In this document: one piece after another, positions 47,701 to 59,639 of the stretch
How the letters are laid out: the number at the start of each line of letters is the position of its first letter
Numbering within the stretch: position 1 is the stretch's first letter
Source: Aporrectodea caliginosa
Lineage: Eukaryota > Annelida > Clitellata > Crassiclitellata > Lumbricidae
Direction of reading: 5' to 3'
NCBI GenBank assembly: GCA_020284085.1
Contig: JACEVL010000062.1
Location: 3,527,110 to 3,591,109 of the forward strand
Length of the DNA stretch: 64,000 nt
Made by a program: the position numbers and the translations under genes
The notes under the pieces: model-generated
Told to the model about the DNA's origin: nothing
Databases searched by the model: none
Seen by the model: the letters and a program-made list of their open reading frames with translations, nothing else

Positions 47701-50700
47701 TGGGATTCAAGAGACAAAGGAAGACTCTCTTTCTGCGCGATGTAGAAGAGAAATGGAGAGACAAGAAAAGACGGAAGAAGTACTCCGACAAGGAATTCTG
47801 CAAAGAAGTATTAAATAGTCAAAACTCAAAAAGTGACAAAGTCCACGAAAGCACTGAAGCAGTTGTCTCTGAAAACATTGCAAAGGAATCGGCAGAAGGT
47901 TTGTTATATTCAAGTTACTTGAAGTTAGTGAAGTAAGGTTTAGTAGGGGCAGCAGAAGATAATGAATCCCTTATCGATGTCATGAACACAGTTATTTAAT
48001 AATCAATCCTCGGCTAGTCATCGGTTTAATATGCAATTCATCAAGTTTTCTCCAACTTAATCTCATTATAAATAAGCTTTGCTGACCGTTCTGCACTTGT
48101 CTATTGAGTAAACAAGTTATATCAAATGCTATTAATTATTCAATCACAACTGCATACATATATATAGATGAGAATGTTTGTGTTATGGCCATGGACATCG
48201 TTACAGGGTTAAGTATGATAGAAACTTCATTATGAGAAAAAGATATAGTTTCAAATACATTTCATCAGATGTAACTCGATGACATGTCAAAGTCATTAGT
48301 AGTGCCAATTTTTATTTTGAAATTTCAGGAACCATTGAAGAAACAGGTGCTGCAAAATTGAAGAGAAAGAAATGCAGAAACTGAAGAAAGTTCTATGGAT
48401 AGGACCGTGTTGTCAGAAAGGACCTGTACTGGACACCATAGTTATAGCATGAAAATCTGTATATGACACTGAGAGCATGAGTACAACATCGTCTTCAACG
48501 TCATACCTAATGAGAATGTTCAACTATGTAAGTAAGTAAGTAAGTATATCCTTTATTGAAAAACCAACTGCTAACCGCATTTTGGTGTACAAAGATCATC
48601 AAATATAAAAAAAAATTAAGTATAAAGCATCCGTGTGACAAATGTTTTACGAGATAGAGAGTTTGCCTTAGGTATTGTTCGATTGTGGGTTCTGGGGCGT
48701 AGCGAGTATGAAACAGTTTTCACGGGAGGCAGTAGTTGATGTAATACATGTGCAGGGTTGCTGATGATGGTAGAAAAGAAGTTAGAGTCTGCTTTTCTGC
48801 AAAGTTGCTCGAAACTTTGGTAGGATTCCGGTAGATAACGAGACCGGACCAGTCGCCGTATAGTTGCCTGAAGACGAGAGCGTCCCTCTACCCCCACAAA
48901 GCCCCACGCACGCCGGGGCCGCATAGAGCATCCTTGACACTGTGGTAGCATTTGTTACATCACACAGAGATTGGCCCTTTAACCCATGTGCTGTTAGAAC
49001 GCGGAGGGCATACATTGACTGCCTTGCCTTAATGACAATGTTGTTAACATGCGTGTCGAAGTTGAATTGTTCTGACAAAGTGACACCTAGGATCTTCATG
49101 TGCTTTACCCTGGCGAGGCCCGGTGTAACTTTTGGAAGATCAACACCCAACCCTCTCATTGGTCGACGAACTATCATCTCTTGGATCTTAGAATGATTCA
49201 GTTTTAAATTGCAAGAATCAGCCCATTTGGTGACATGATCGATTTCGGACGTTATCAATTCGCTATTTGTTGATGGAATAAGGAGGTAGCTGTCATCCGC
49301 GTACTTTATAATTTTGTTTGTAGAGTGTCGTGTTTTTAGTTTGGATATTGCCACTATAAAGTCAACAGGACCCAGCCCAGATCCTTGTACAATACTGGCG
49401 TTGATTTCGATAGCGCTCGAGGTGACGCCAATAAATTTAGTTCTGTGCTGTCGCTTGTAGAGAAAGGCGATGATCCAGTTATATACGTTATCTGGAATTG
49501 GCAGTTCAGCTAGCTGCTCAGCCAAGTAAGAAAGATGTGTTGGTTGATATGAAGGGCTTTTGTCTGTAACTCGTCGGACACTGCCCATTTTGTTGTCAAA
49601 GTTGCCAAATACTGCAATACAGAATTTTAAAATGTTATCCTGAGGTCCCTCAAAGTCCCCGAACATACCCCATTGATGCTAGAATTCGTGATTTGCATAT
49701 TTATAATGTGTTTTAGAATGTTTGCTTGATCAATATTGCTAATTTGTTTCTCATGAGGTTTGATGCTATCTGAGTGTCCTAACAGCACGTTGATTAACTG
49801 TCACTACAGTTATCTTTGATTAACTGTCACTACAGTTATCTCATTGAGTAATTTCCTTGATATCCTAACGGGGATGACTAGATAAGCTGTTGCAGCTTCT
49901 TCGCCTCGTATTTCGTTTGATTTTTCAGTGTGTTAGTGATGTGTACGTGATGTGAAGGGCTTTTGTCTGTAACGCGTCGGACACTGCCAATTTCGTTGTC
50001 AAAGTTGCAACATATTGCAATAGAATGCCAGTACAAATGCACTGACATGTGATGTTTGATGTGTTGCAGCGAGACGGTTAGTCATTGTAGTGGAAATGTG
50101 TTTGTTGTTTTGGGGAGGGGTGTTAGTGATGTGTACGTGGTGTGAAGGGCTTTTGTCTGTAACGCGTCGGACACTGTCAATTCTGTTGTCAAAGTTGCCA
50201 TATATTGCAATAAAGTCCCAATACAAATGCACTGACATGTGATGTTTGATGTGTTGCAGCGAGAAGGTTAGTCATTGTAGTGGAAATGTGTTTGTTGTTT
50301 TGGGGAGGGGTGTTAGTGATGTGTACGTGGTGTGAAGGGCTTTTGTCTGTAACGCGTCGGACACTGTCAATTCTGTTGTCAAAGTTGCAACATATTGCAA
50401 TAGAATGCCAGTACAAATGCACTGACATGTGATGTTTGATGTGTTGCAGCGAGACGGTTAGTCATTGTAGTGGAAATGTGTTTGTTGTTTTGGGGAGGGG
50501 TGTTAGTGATGTGTACGTGGTGTGAAGGGCTTTTGTCTGTAACGCGTCGGACACTGCCAATTTCGTTGTCAAAGTTGCAACATATTGCAATAGAATGCCA
50601 GTACAAATGCACTGACATGTGATGTTTGATGTGTTGCAGCGAGACGGTTAGTCATTGTAGTGGAAATGTGTTTGTTGTTTTGGGGAGGGGTGTTAGTGAT

Positions 50701-53700
50701 GTGTACGTGGTGTGAAGGGCTTTTGTCTGTAACGCGTCGGACACTGTCAATTCTGTTGTCAAAGTTGCCACATATTGCAATAGAATGCCAGTACAAATGC
50801 ACTGACATGTGATGTTTGATGTGTTGCAGCGAGACGGTTAGTCATTGTAGTGGAAATGTGTTTGTTGTTTTGGGGAGGGGTGTTAGTGATGTGTACGTGG
50901 TGTGAAGGGCTTTTGTCTGTAACGCGTCGGACACTGTCAATTCTGTTGTCAAAGTTGCCACATATTGCAATAGAATGCCAGTACAAATGCACTGACATGT
51001 GATGTTTGATGTGTTGCAGCGAGACGGTTAGTCATTGTAGTGGAAATGTGTTTGTTGTTTTGGGGAGGGGTGTTAGTGATGTGTACGTGGTGTGAAGGGC
51101 TTTTGTCTGTAACGCGTCGGACACTGTCAATTCTGTTGTCAAAGTTGCCACATATTGCAATAGAATGCCAGTACAAATGCACTGACATGTGATGTTTGAT
51201 GTGTTGCAGCGAGACGGTTAGTCATTGTAGTGGAAATGTGTTTGTTGTTTTGGGGAGGGGTGTTAGTGATGTGTACGTGGTGTGAAGGGCTTTTGTCTGT
51301 AACGCGTCGGACACTGTCAATTCTGTTGTCAAAGTTGCAACATATTGCAATAGAATGCCAGTACAAATGCACTGACATGTGATGTTTGATGTGTTGCAGC
51401 GAGACGGTTAGTCATTGTTGGAAATGTGTTTGTTGTTTTGGGGAGGGGTGTTAGTGATGTGTACGTGGTGTGAAGGGCTTTTGTCTGTAACGCGTCGGAC
51501 ACTGTCAATTCTGTTGTCAAAGTTGCAACATATTGCAATAGAATGCCAGTACAAATGCACTGACATGTGATGTTTGATGTGTTGCAGCGAGAAGGTTAGT
51601 CATTGTAGTGGAAATGTGTTTGTTGTTTTGGGGAGGGGTGTTAGTGATGTGTACGTGGTGTGAAGGGCTTTTGTCTGTAACGCGTCGGACACTGTCAATT
51701 CTGTTGTCAAAGTTGCCACATATTGCAATAGAATGCCAGTACAAATGCACTGACATGTGATGTTTGATGTGTTGCAGCGAGAAGGTTAGTCATTGTAGTG
51801 GAAATGTGTTTGTTGTTTTGGGGAGGGGTGTTAGTGATGTGTACGTGGTGTGAAGGGCTTTTGTCTGTAACGCGTCGGACACTGTCAATTCTGTTGTCAA
51901 AGTTGCCATTGTAGTGGAAATGTGTTTGTTGTTTTGGGGAGGGGTGTTAGTGATGTGTACGTGGTGTGAATATATTGCCAATAGAATGCCAGTACCAATG
52001 CACTGACGTGTGATGTTTGGTGAGTTGCAGCGAGACGGTTAGTCATTGTAGTGGAAATGTGTTTGTTGTTTTGGGGAGGGGTGTTAGTGATGTGTACGTG
52101 GTGTGAAGGGCTTTTGTCTGTAACGCGTCGGACACTGTCAATTCTGTTGTCAAAGTTGCCATATATTGCAATAGAGTACCAATACAAATGCACTGACATG
52201 TGATGTTTGATGTGTTGCAGCGAGACGGTTAGTCATTGTAGTGGAAATGTGTTTGTTGTTTTGGGGAGGGGTGTTAGTGATGTGTACGTGGTGTGAAGTT
52301 CTTTTGTCTGTAACGCGTCGGACACTGTCAATTCTGTTGTCAAAGTTGCCATATATTGCAATAAAGTCCCAATACAAATGCACTGACATGTGATGTTTGA
52401 TGTGTTTCAGTGAGAAGGTTAGTCATTGTAGTGGAAATGTGTTTGTTATTTTGGGGAGGGGTGTTAGTGATGTGTACGGGGTGTGAAGGGCTTTTGTCTG
52501 TAACGCGTTGGAGACGGTAACTTGTTTTGGTTAATTAGGATTACATTGCAATACAATGCATTGAAGTTCTATGTTTGATGGGTGAGGTAATGTAATAAAA
52601 TGTGTTGGGTGTTTGAGGGAGTGGCGTTAGTGGTGTATGTAGTACGAGACGCTATTGCGTTTTCTATTTTCCTCGCAAGTTGTTCTTGTACGTGAAACGT
52701 GTCCTTAACTGGGGGTGTACACCCGCAATTTGAATGTGAACTTGAAAGTGAAAAGGAACGTGTACTCCAACTTGACAGACATATAATTGTGACGAGCTGT
52801 AAGTGTAGAAAAGTAACTTTGGATTCTTTTGAATTAAGAAGGTGCCAAAATACGAAGTCTTGTGGTTCTGAGAAATATTGTGGGATACAGAATTGTCCAG
52901 ACGAAAGAGCGCTGTCTTTTTCAACGCAGTCAAAACTTAAGATTTGTGGGAGAGATGGAGCAGTAGCTTCAGCATCCAACAATAGATATCATACTGGAAC
53001 CACCTTATAACATGTATTTTTATAATTTGTATTTTGATTTAAAACAGTTGTAGACTTGGATCGCAAATTTGGTAAAAGTTTACGGTGGCTCGGTGTCAAC
53101 AACCACTTAGATAAACAATACGGCAACCCCCAAAATTATATAAATTAGAGTGCTGACCTACAGCAGTCTACTACTTCCATGAAAGTAAGTAAGTAAGACA
53201 ACGCCACATTGTACACACAAAACGTTGAGACGTGCGCTAAACGAAAGCTGAAGACACAATTCTGAACAAGCTGCGAGTTGTTCAACACATACCTGCAGGA
53301 ATTTATGTTACAATCTGTCTTCCAACACGAGAACCTGTTATAACATGGATCTTAACGATTCCCAGAGGCAACGTTTTAAGGAGCTTCCAGTGTATGTTCT
53401 GACTGTTTTGCATCCGTTGCAAAAATAATGTGGCAACATCAAAAGAAGGACCAGATTTAGAATATCCATAACAGTAATGAAAGGTTGATTATATATAACA
53501 ATGCAGGCGGTCACCACAATATGCTATGAAATATAAACCCAAAAGTTGTGAAGTGCTGGATAAATGACTTAGGCATAGAATTAAATTAGAAAATTACGGT
53601 TCTGAACTTTAGATGGCAAGAACGCAAAAGAACAAAGCGACGATGGGTCACTTGGGTTTGCTAAAGGCCCGGCTTGCTAAGCTACGACGTGAACTGATCG

Positions 53701-56700
53701 AGCCAAAAGGAGGTTCGGGGGCCACAGGAGAAGGATTCGATGTAGCAAAAACTGGCGATGCTCGAATTGGATTTGTTGGTAAGACTTTGTGATCTATATA
53801 ATCCACGACCTGTTTTTAAAATGACATCTAAGTGATACTCTTGCTGTGGCCTAGAGGTTGGAATATGATTTAGTCTAGAGGTAGTGCATGTATCGTATCT
53901 AATAATTTATAATGCGCCTCTTGCAGAATAACTATTCAGAGGCACTCTCAGCACGAAGCCCTGGGGTAAAAGAAACGCCTTTAAAGAGCGAGAGACCAAT
54001 GAGGGAAAACCAGTCATTAGTTTAGCCCTTAGTGAGGGGGAAGCTCATTCCAAATGGAGGGACCAATCACAACAAACATGTGGTTATGAAAGAACATTTT
54101 TGTGCTTGACACACTTTAATGAAGTGATATATTGCAGGAGGAGAGTCCTTAATCAGGATTGAATTGTAAATTTTAGGACTCTAGATTAGAGCAAGTTCAG
54201 TGACTGCTGTATTAACCCATTTACTGGAATGCCTATGGTGGTAACAACCAGACCCTGAGAAATAATTTTTGTCTGAAAAGATCTTTCTCGTCTCCCTTTT
54301 GACTTGCTGATAACTAAAAATCCTTCATTGAGACAAGTGTTGTGTGGTTTGCATTAGTATGTCAAGAGTTAAAGCAAAAATCGTCTATAGATTATAATTG
54401 TCAGTATTCAGTAATACCGGTAAATGACTATGATAAAGTTTTCTTAGTCCAACATCACATGTGGGGCAAAAATATTTTAATTCCCAATTTCTTCTCTGTA
54501 TCACTGATTATTGCAGCTCAGTTTACAGCAATGTATAGAAGTGTTATGTCCAGACAGACTAGTCAGCAGTACCAAGTACATAAGCAGTTTCTTTAGTTTA
54601 ATTTCTTTAGTGTACCCTCTTTTTGTTGTTACCGCTGTCCAACCTATCAGGTTCAATTTCGAGTCATTGATTCAGGAACCTGGAGACAGAGGTGAATTAT
54701 TCTCTGCAAATGTTTTCGTAAAACATATGCTGCTGTTACAACCTGCCGATGCCATTGCTTTATCTTCTCAGTGAATGCTTATGTCATCACAATGTTGTCT
54801 GCAAGAGAGCTTTGACTAACAGATAATCCTTACTCTAACAGCAGTCATACTCTTTTGTATGCATTCCATGGGTTTTTAATGGCTAATTGCTTTAGAGACC
54901 TCTAAAAAGTAATAATGTTCAGTTACATTAAAAGGCTAAGATACGATTGTATGTTTGAAGGGTTTCCATCTGTTGGTAAATCGACGCTGTTGACCAATCT
55001 GGCAGGAGTCTATTCAGAGGTGGCTGCTTATGAGTTTACAACCCTAACAACTGTTCCTGGCTGCATTAAGTACAAAGGAGCTAAGATACAGGTATGTCAG
55101 TTTCTAGCATTAGGAGTGCATGCCATAAGTGCAAAGCTGCAACATCGGAAAACTCCGCGTGCACCACACAGGCGCAAAATTGTGACATTACTACAGCAAT
55201 TGTTTGAGAACCAGAGTTTATCCTATGTAAATGAGTTAACCATTAATTAGGGTGATGAGCTACAATATTCGCTTTAGTTTTTTATACACACATGGGATGG
55301 TTGCCAAGTGATTACATGTGAAAATCGGCTTTCTGTTTCATTTACGACCACTATTGTGAATTACAAAGTATGACGCATGGTTTGAGTAACTTCGAGTTGC
55401 ATAAACAATCAGTTTTGAAGGATTGCTTGCTTTGTTTGGAAGCGGGATCAACAGTACTACTTAAGTAGTGTTCATACTAAGGACTGCAGAAGTTTGAGAC
55501 AAATCACCTTTGGTTGATGCAGGAAAGTGTGTGGCTCACATGGATGCAAACTTGTAAATACTGGTCTGAATTATATGTTCTGGTACAAGTTTTCAATGTT
55601 TAGGCTTGATTAAGTTTGAAAAATTGTTTGAAGTATGCTCTATTGATAGAGTTTTCTTCAGTAATATGGGATAACTGTAAAAAATGGAGTACTTATTTTA
55701 TGTCAGGGCTTATGTGTTCAGTTTGCTATTAACTAAATTTAAGTGTTTTCTGTTTAGTTGCTCGATCTTCCTGGAATCATTGAAGGAGCAAAGGATGGCA
55801 AGGGAAGAGGAAAACAAGTAATTGCAGGTAACTTTTTACTGGTTTTTCTTATGTTTACAGCAAGTGGGACTTGTTCAATGAAAGTCAATCATCAGCATAT
55901 ACTGTATTTACTGCTTTAGATGACCTTAAGAAGTTCTAATGCCAGTGTAATGAGACATGTATTGATTATTTTTAAAACGTGCCATGTTGCTTTGTGGAAG
56001 CAACAGTCTGCCTAGTCTGGAACTTGAATCATATTTCGTGCAGGTACTATAATCAACCCCAGATCACACCCGGAGGGAGGAATGCCTGCTGGCCTACAGC
56101 ATTCCATACCTCCGCTCCTGCCCACTCATCAAGAGAGTCCGTTCAAGGCTGGAAATCACTGTACCGAAAGCCAGAAATTGCTTGAAAGTCGTCTTTATCT
56201 TTCCTCTTCAGAGGCCGATCTTTCCTGTGCAGAATTTATTGACCTGTATGAAACTACACTCAGCTCTATCATCTGTTGCCTTCTTCTCACTTCGTGTTTC
56301 CATTTATGTGTCAGCCCTGGTGCTTGATATAGCGCATTTTAAGTACCTCATAAATGTGCTGTGTGCATTAGATGTAACTATCTCACTCCACAGTTTGCCG
56401 ACTGATGCAGTTTGCACAGGACGATCAGGCGAGCTGAGCCAAAATTTCAAAATCTCTTTTCCCCATTTCCTTTTTTAAGTGAATATGAGAATTTATTTAT
56501 ATATTTCAGTAGCTAAATTAGAATATAAATAATTTCCATTGTTTTTATCTATATATACTTCAGTAGCTAAATAGGAATATAAATAATTTTCCTTTGTGTT
56601 TAAAAACTTCAGTGGCACGTACGTGCAGCCTTATCTTCATCGTTCTGGATGTGTTAAAACCATTGCAACACAAGAAGATCCTAGAGCAGGAGCTGGAAGG

Positions 56701-59639
56701 ATTTGGACTGCGACTTAACAAGGCTCCACCGAACATCACCTTCAAGAGAAAGGACAAAGGCGGCATCAACCTTACAGCCACGGTAAAATTCAGATGAACG
56801 ATTTTCTTCAGATTTTCCTTCATGGGAGTTTTCATCGGAGTGGCAAGCAAATTGTGTTAATACGTTTTAGTATTTAGAGCAACCGAGTTCATGTTCAATG
56901 CAATTGGCTGCTTGTGTCTGTTCACTTGACCAATCCCAAACTCACAGTTTGACTTTTCCAGTGTACTAATTCACTGTCTTCTGGTATTACTGACACCTTT
57001 TAGATTTCAACCAAACTTATCTACTATCTAGTGGACTACGATTTCAGACTGTACACTTATTGATTAGATTCCCATAGTTAATTATTATAATGGTGATGCA
57101 GAATTGTTCAGACGATTCTATACATTGTACCAGTTCACGGCTGTTGGTCTATTCTGTTTAGCATTGATGCATAATCATTAGCTCTGGATAGTGCTTGCAT
57201 GAAATTTGCAATAAAACTTAATTTTTAAGTATAGTGCAAAGGAGCAAGAAGTGCTTTTCTCCTGAACATATAAGCACTGAATGTATTGTGGCATATGATG
57301 GCTTAAGCACTTGCAGGTCTGCAGCACTGATGGTGTCCACTTAATTTATTCAGGGATAGTAACACATTTACAGAACCAAATATTCATGTAAAAAAATTTT
57401 TAATACTTCACAATATTTGCAGATTGAGAAAATAAACTACAGAATAAACTTATCGTTGCTAACTGCTTAATTAATATAACATAGAATTAAAGTGCAAGGT
57501 AAGCTTTAAATTCTTGTTATTCTATTTATTCAGATCATTAAGTGGTGTTTGAGATGCTGAAAAAATGATGATAAGTGATGATGACCTTTGTCTAGGTCGC
57601 CCAATCGGAATTGGACATCGACACAGTAAAGGTCATTCTGGGCGAGTATCGAATCAACAATGCCGATGTTACGTTACGACACGATGCTACAACTGAGGAG
57701 CTGATTGACGTAATCGAGGGCAACAGAGTCTACGTGCCGTGCATTTACGTACTCAACAAAATTGACCAGATCTCCATCGAGGTCTGTGACTTCTTTTTCT
57801 CTTGAAGAATTACCTTGAGGTTGAATGAGTGCTGCACTTGCAACGTAGGTGTTTAGGCAGCTTTTGTATATGGAGTATAAGCTGTTCTTTGATTTTTAGA
57901 TGTAGAGAATCAGTTCTGGAGAGCACTTAAACTGTAGTCATATTTGTACAGCATCTCTTCAGGGGAAATGTAGATGCTTCCAATTTGATAATATAGAGTC
58001 ATATCTAATTAAATGGCTTTCAGCTGCTGGTTAAATGTAGTTCAGAAAGGTGGCAACCTGTTTCAGAATAAGAGAAAGATCACTTGCATGTACTGCAAGT
58101 CCATTGTGCGTAATAATTGTGACCTGCTGCTTTGCGATTAATAATTAATATACCACGTAATTGGACTTTTTCACAGTGCTGTAGAAAAGATTTTGCAGTG
58201 GTTCCCAGTTAGCACCAGGCTCTTATGATACAGGATGCTGATTCTGATTTGTTAGACTTGCAGTGTTCTTCAAAACTGTTAGAGTTTGCCAGTTCTGATC
58301 AGAAAGCTTTCTGTTGGGTTGATTGAATATTTCATTTGGTGCTTTATGTGGAATTGTCAGGAGCTGGACATCATCTACAAGATTCCGCACTGTGTTCCAA
58401 TCTCTGCCCATCACAGATGGAATTTTGATGATCTTCTGGAGAAGATGTGGTATTACCTTCATCTCGTCCGTCTGTGAGTAATTTTTGAGCAAGGCAGAAG
58501 CTTAATGATTATGAGTGCTTCAGCTTCCATCAATGTTGCCCCACCAATCATCCCACATCTACCTGTATGAATTCATGTAGCTCCTATGCTGTGATTAGTA
58601 CAACATTATTTTGATCTTTCACTTCAAGTCCTGGTTCCATAGAAGAAGCACAAATGTTTGTAATTATCTTAAAACTTATTGTTTTCTTCAAATGGTAGAC
58701 ACAAATGAATTGCTTCAAAGCATTAATAAGTATACAGCAAACCTTCATTATATCGAACCTCAAGGGACCATTGTCAACAGTTCAATATATATTCAACGTT
58801 TGAAATAAGCAAGATATGCACATCAAGCTCTATCCAACACTATGCATGTAATGTAACGTAAATCTGAAATTTCTGAGAGCCGCACAAAAGCCATGTCATA
58901 AACTGTTAATACTTATTGATCTGACCTTTGCTGGTGGTACACCAACATTTTCAGGGATAGTAACACGGTACAATAAAAATAAAGCTTGAAAACTGCTGCT
59001 GTAACCTGTAGACAACCATACGGACTCTGATGGCTTAGTTGAAAGAGCACATGCAATTTAAGTTCCCAACTAAAATAATTAGATCTATAATCGTAGATTG
59101 AATTTCTCAGTCAGTATTGTTGGTTATCGTGAGAAGACGGTTTTAACTAGTAGTCATTAACTTGCAGCTACACTAAACCGAAGGGCCAACTTCCTGACTA
59201 CACGTCACCTGTCGTCCTGAAGGAGGACCATCGACTCGTGGAGGACTTCTGTAACAAGATTCACAGGAGCATCATGAAGGAGTTCAAATAGTAAGTAAAC
59301 AGCCTTGCCATCTGCTGTGTGTGTCTTAATAATACAAGATGTCAACAGCAACTATTTTCCACATGTACCAAAAGTTCTGAAACCAGGTTAAAACTTTATA
59401 CATGTTTATATTACTACTGTTTTTAGAATATTTTACTGATATTCTAAACAATGACTAAACACTGGTTTATGGTTGTTGTACTTGGCAGGAAAGTACAGCT
59501 GATACTCAGATATGAAATTGATGTATTGTTGAATTTCAGTGCTATTGTCTGGGGTTCGTCTGTGAAACATCAGCCTCAAAAAGTTGGCAAGGACCACCAG
59601 CTCAACGATGAAGACGTCATTCAGATCGTAAAAAAGTGA
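41753..59639 (+). CDS. DRG1: Developmentally regulated GTP-binding protein 1 (DRG1)
   Basis: Cytosolic GTPase of the Obg-HflX/TRAFAC class, linked to translating ribosomes and partnered by DFRP1. Nine exons, all phases agreeing: 41753-41791, 53613-53778, 54961-55091, 55758-55827, 56613-56782, 57596-57781, 58361-58473, 59168-59290 and 59540-59639. They give 365 residues (human DRG1 has 367). Motifs: N-terminal helical region with [11 protein letters not shown]-loop GFPSVGKS at 69-76; G3 DLPG at 115-118; G4 NKID at 246-249; G5 SAH at 269-271; C-terminal TGS domain ending [17 protein letters not shown]. No catalytic change is seen. Exon 1 encodes only [13 protein letters not shown] and has a weak donor (GAG|GTTGGC). 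Intron 1 is 11.8 kb because of a 10.7-kb transposon. Confidence 0.97.
42340..46063 (+). repeat. Left arm: about 19.6 copies of a 190-bp tandem repeat
   Basis: The 190-bp period is exact over most of the array (for example ACGCGTTACAGACAAAAG recurs every 190 bp). Units differ at a few fixed positions: CCGTCTC or CCTTCTC; GGGACTTTAT, GGTACTCTAT or GGCATTCTAT; ATATGG, ATGTGG or ATGTTG. A diverged relic of one more unit precedes the array (about 42200-42330). Open frames of 79 codons occur in each unit but cannot run through, because 190 is not a multiple of 3. Confidence 0.97.
46092..48384 (+). CDS. MULE-like DDE transposase of the foldback element
   Basis: Four exons in phase: 46092-46613, 46884-47003, 47256-47898 and 48329-48384 (about 446 residues). 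If the last splice is not used, the frame stops at 47936 (about 440). RNase H-fold landmarks: [11 protein letters not shown] (Asp18), [14 protein letters not shown] (Asp88), CEAH (Cys135/His138, the C..H pair typical of MULE insertions) and [13 protein letters not shown] (Glu318). The C-terminus is very basic. The first catalytic Asp is only 18 residues from the first ATG, so the usual N-terminal DNA-binding region is absent or in an unrecognised exon. The left array abuts the start. No internal stop was seen, so the core may still be functional. Confidence 0.78.
48530..49552 (-). pseudogene. LINE inserted in the foldback element, RT with YADD box
   Basis: Minus-strand frame: [18 protein letters not shown] (RT motif B region), [12 protein letters not shown] (catalytic YADD), [27 protein letters not shown], then after one frameshift near 48900 the C-terminus [20 protein letters not shown] and FVTRMLYT. 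It ends in an A-rich segment and a (CTTA)n tail at 48530-48545. 5'-truncated where repeat-unit sequence resumes at about 49550. The best-preserved LINE in the window. Confidence 0.85.
49553..49924. other. Broken 190-bp unit and unique spacer of the foldback element
   Basis: GAAGGGCTTTTGTCTGTAAC and the following 70 bp are a diverged right-arm unit. About 285 bp of unrelated sequence follows, with a 25-bp direct duplication (TGATTAACTGTCACTACAGT at about 49791 and 49816), before the array proper begins. Confidence 0.7.
49925..52520 (-). repeat. Right arm: about 13.6 inverted copies of the 190-bp repeat
   Basis: Reverse complement of the left-arm unit. Counted inward from each end, the first units of the two arms carry the same private variants (for example TCACTGAAACACATC in unit 1 and CAACTCACCAAACATCACAC in unit 3). 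A local rearrangement at about 51900-51975 duplicates part of a unit. Confidence 0.97.
53895..54250 (-). repeat. LINE 3'-end remnant in DRG1 intron 2
   Basis: Read on the minus strand it has a degenerate ELPPSLR-like segment, a LKAFLLPQG segment and then the recurring stem-loop (GTGCCTCTGAATAG ... CAAGAGGCGCATTATAAAT). Confidence 0.55.
56040..56330 (+). repeat. Possible LINE fragment in DRG1 intron 4
   Basis: A frame reading [15 protein letters not shown] resembles the linker between LINE endonuclease and RT ('..LYN.TLSSLLD'). It is GC-richer than the surrounding intron. Weak assignment. Confidence 0.3.

Larger units (their letters stand above)
42089..52782 (+). mobile_element. 10.7-kb foldback MULE-type DNA transposon (FB-NOF-like)
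   Basis: Flanked by a perfect 9-bp duplication ATAATTGTG (42080-42088, 52783-52791). If the element is taken to start at TGTCTG, the duplication is 11 bp. Termini are ATGTCTGTCAAGTTGGAGTA and its inverse. The outer ~250 bp of both ends match almost base for base. Inward of that, both arms are tandem arrays of a 190-bp unit, in opposite orientation. Between them lie a spliced transposase gene (46092-48384), a LINE insertion (48530-49552) and a broken repeat unit (about 49550-49640). This matches the Drosophila FB-NOF organisation (foldback arms of tandem subrepeats around a MULE transposase, 9-bp duplications). Inserted in intron 1 of DRG1. Confidence 0.93.

Noticed and set aside
42482..52389. 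Dozens of near-identical 79-codon open frames along both 190-bp arrays, suggesting a repetitive protein
   Set aside because: 190 is not divisible by 3, so no frame runs through successive units. Each frame crosses one unit junction and stops. They appear on both arms simply because the arms are inverted copies.
52699..53010. 103-codon plus-strand frame with many cysteines at the right edge of the foldback element
   Set aside because: It straddles the transposon terminus and flanking intron, so it cannot be an old coding unit. No domain recognised.
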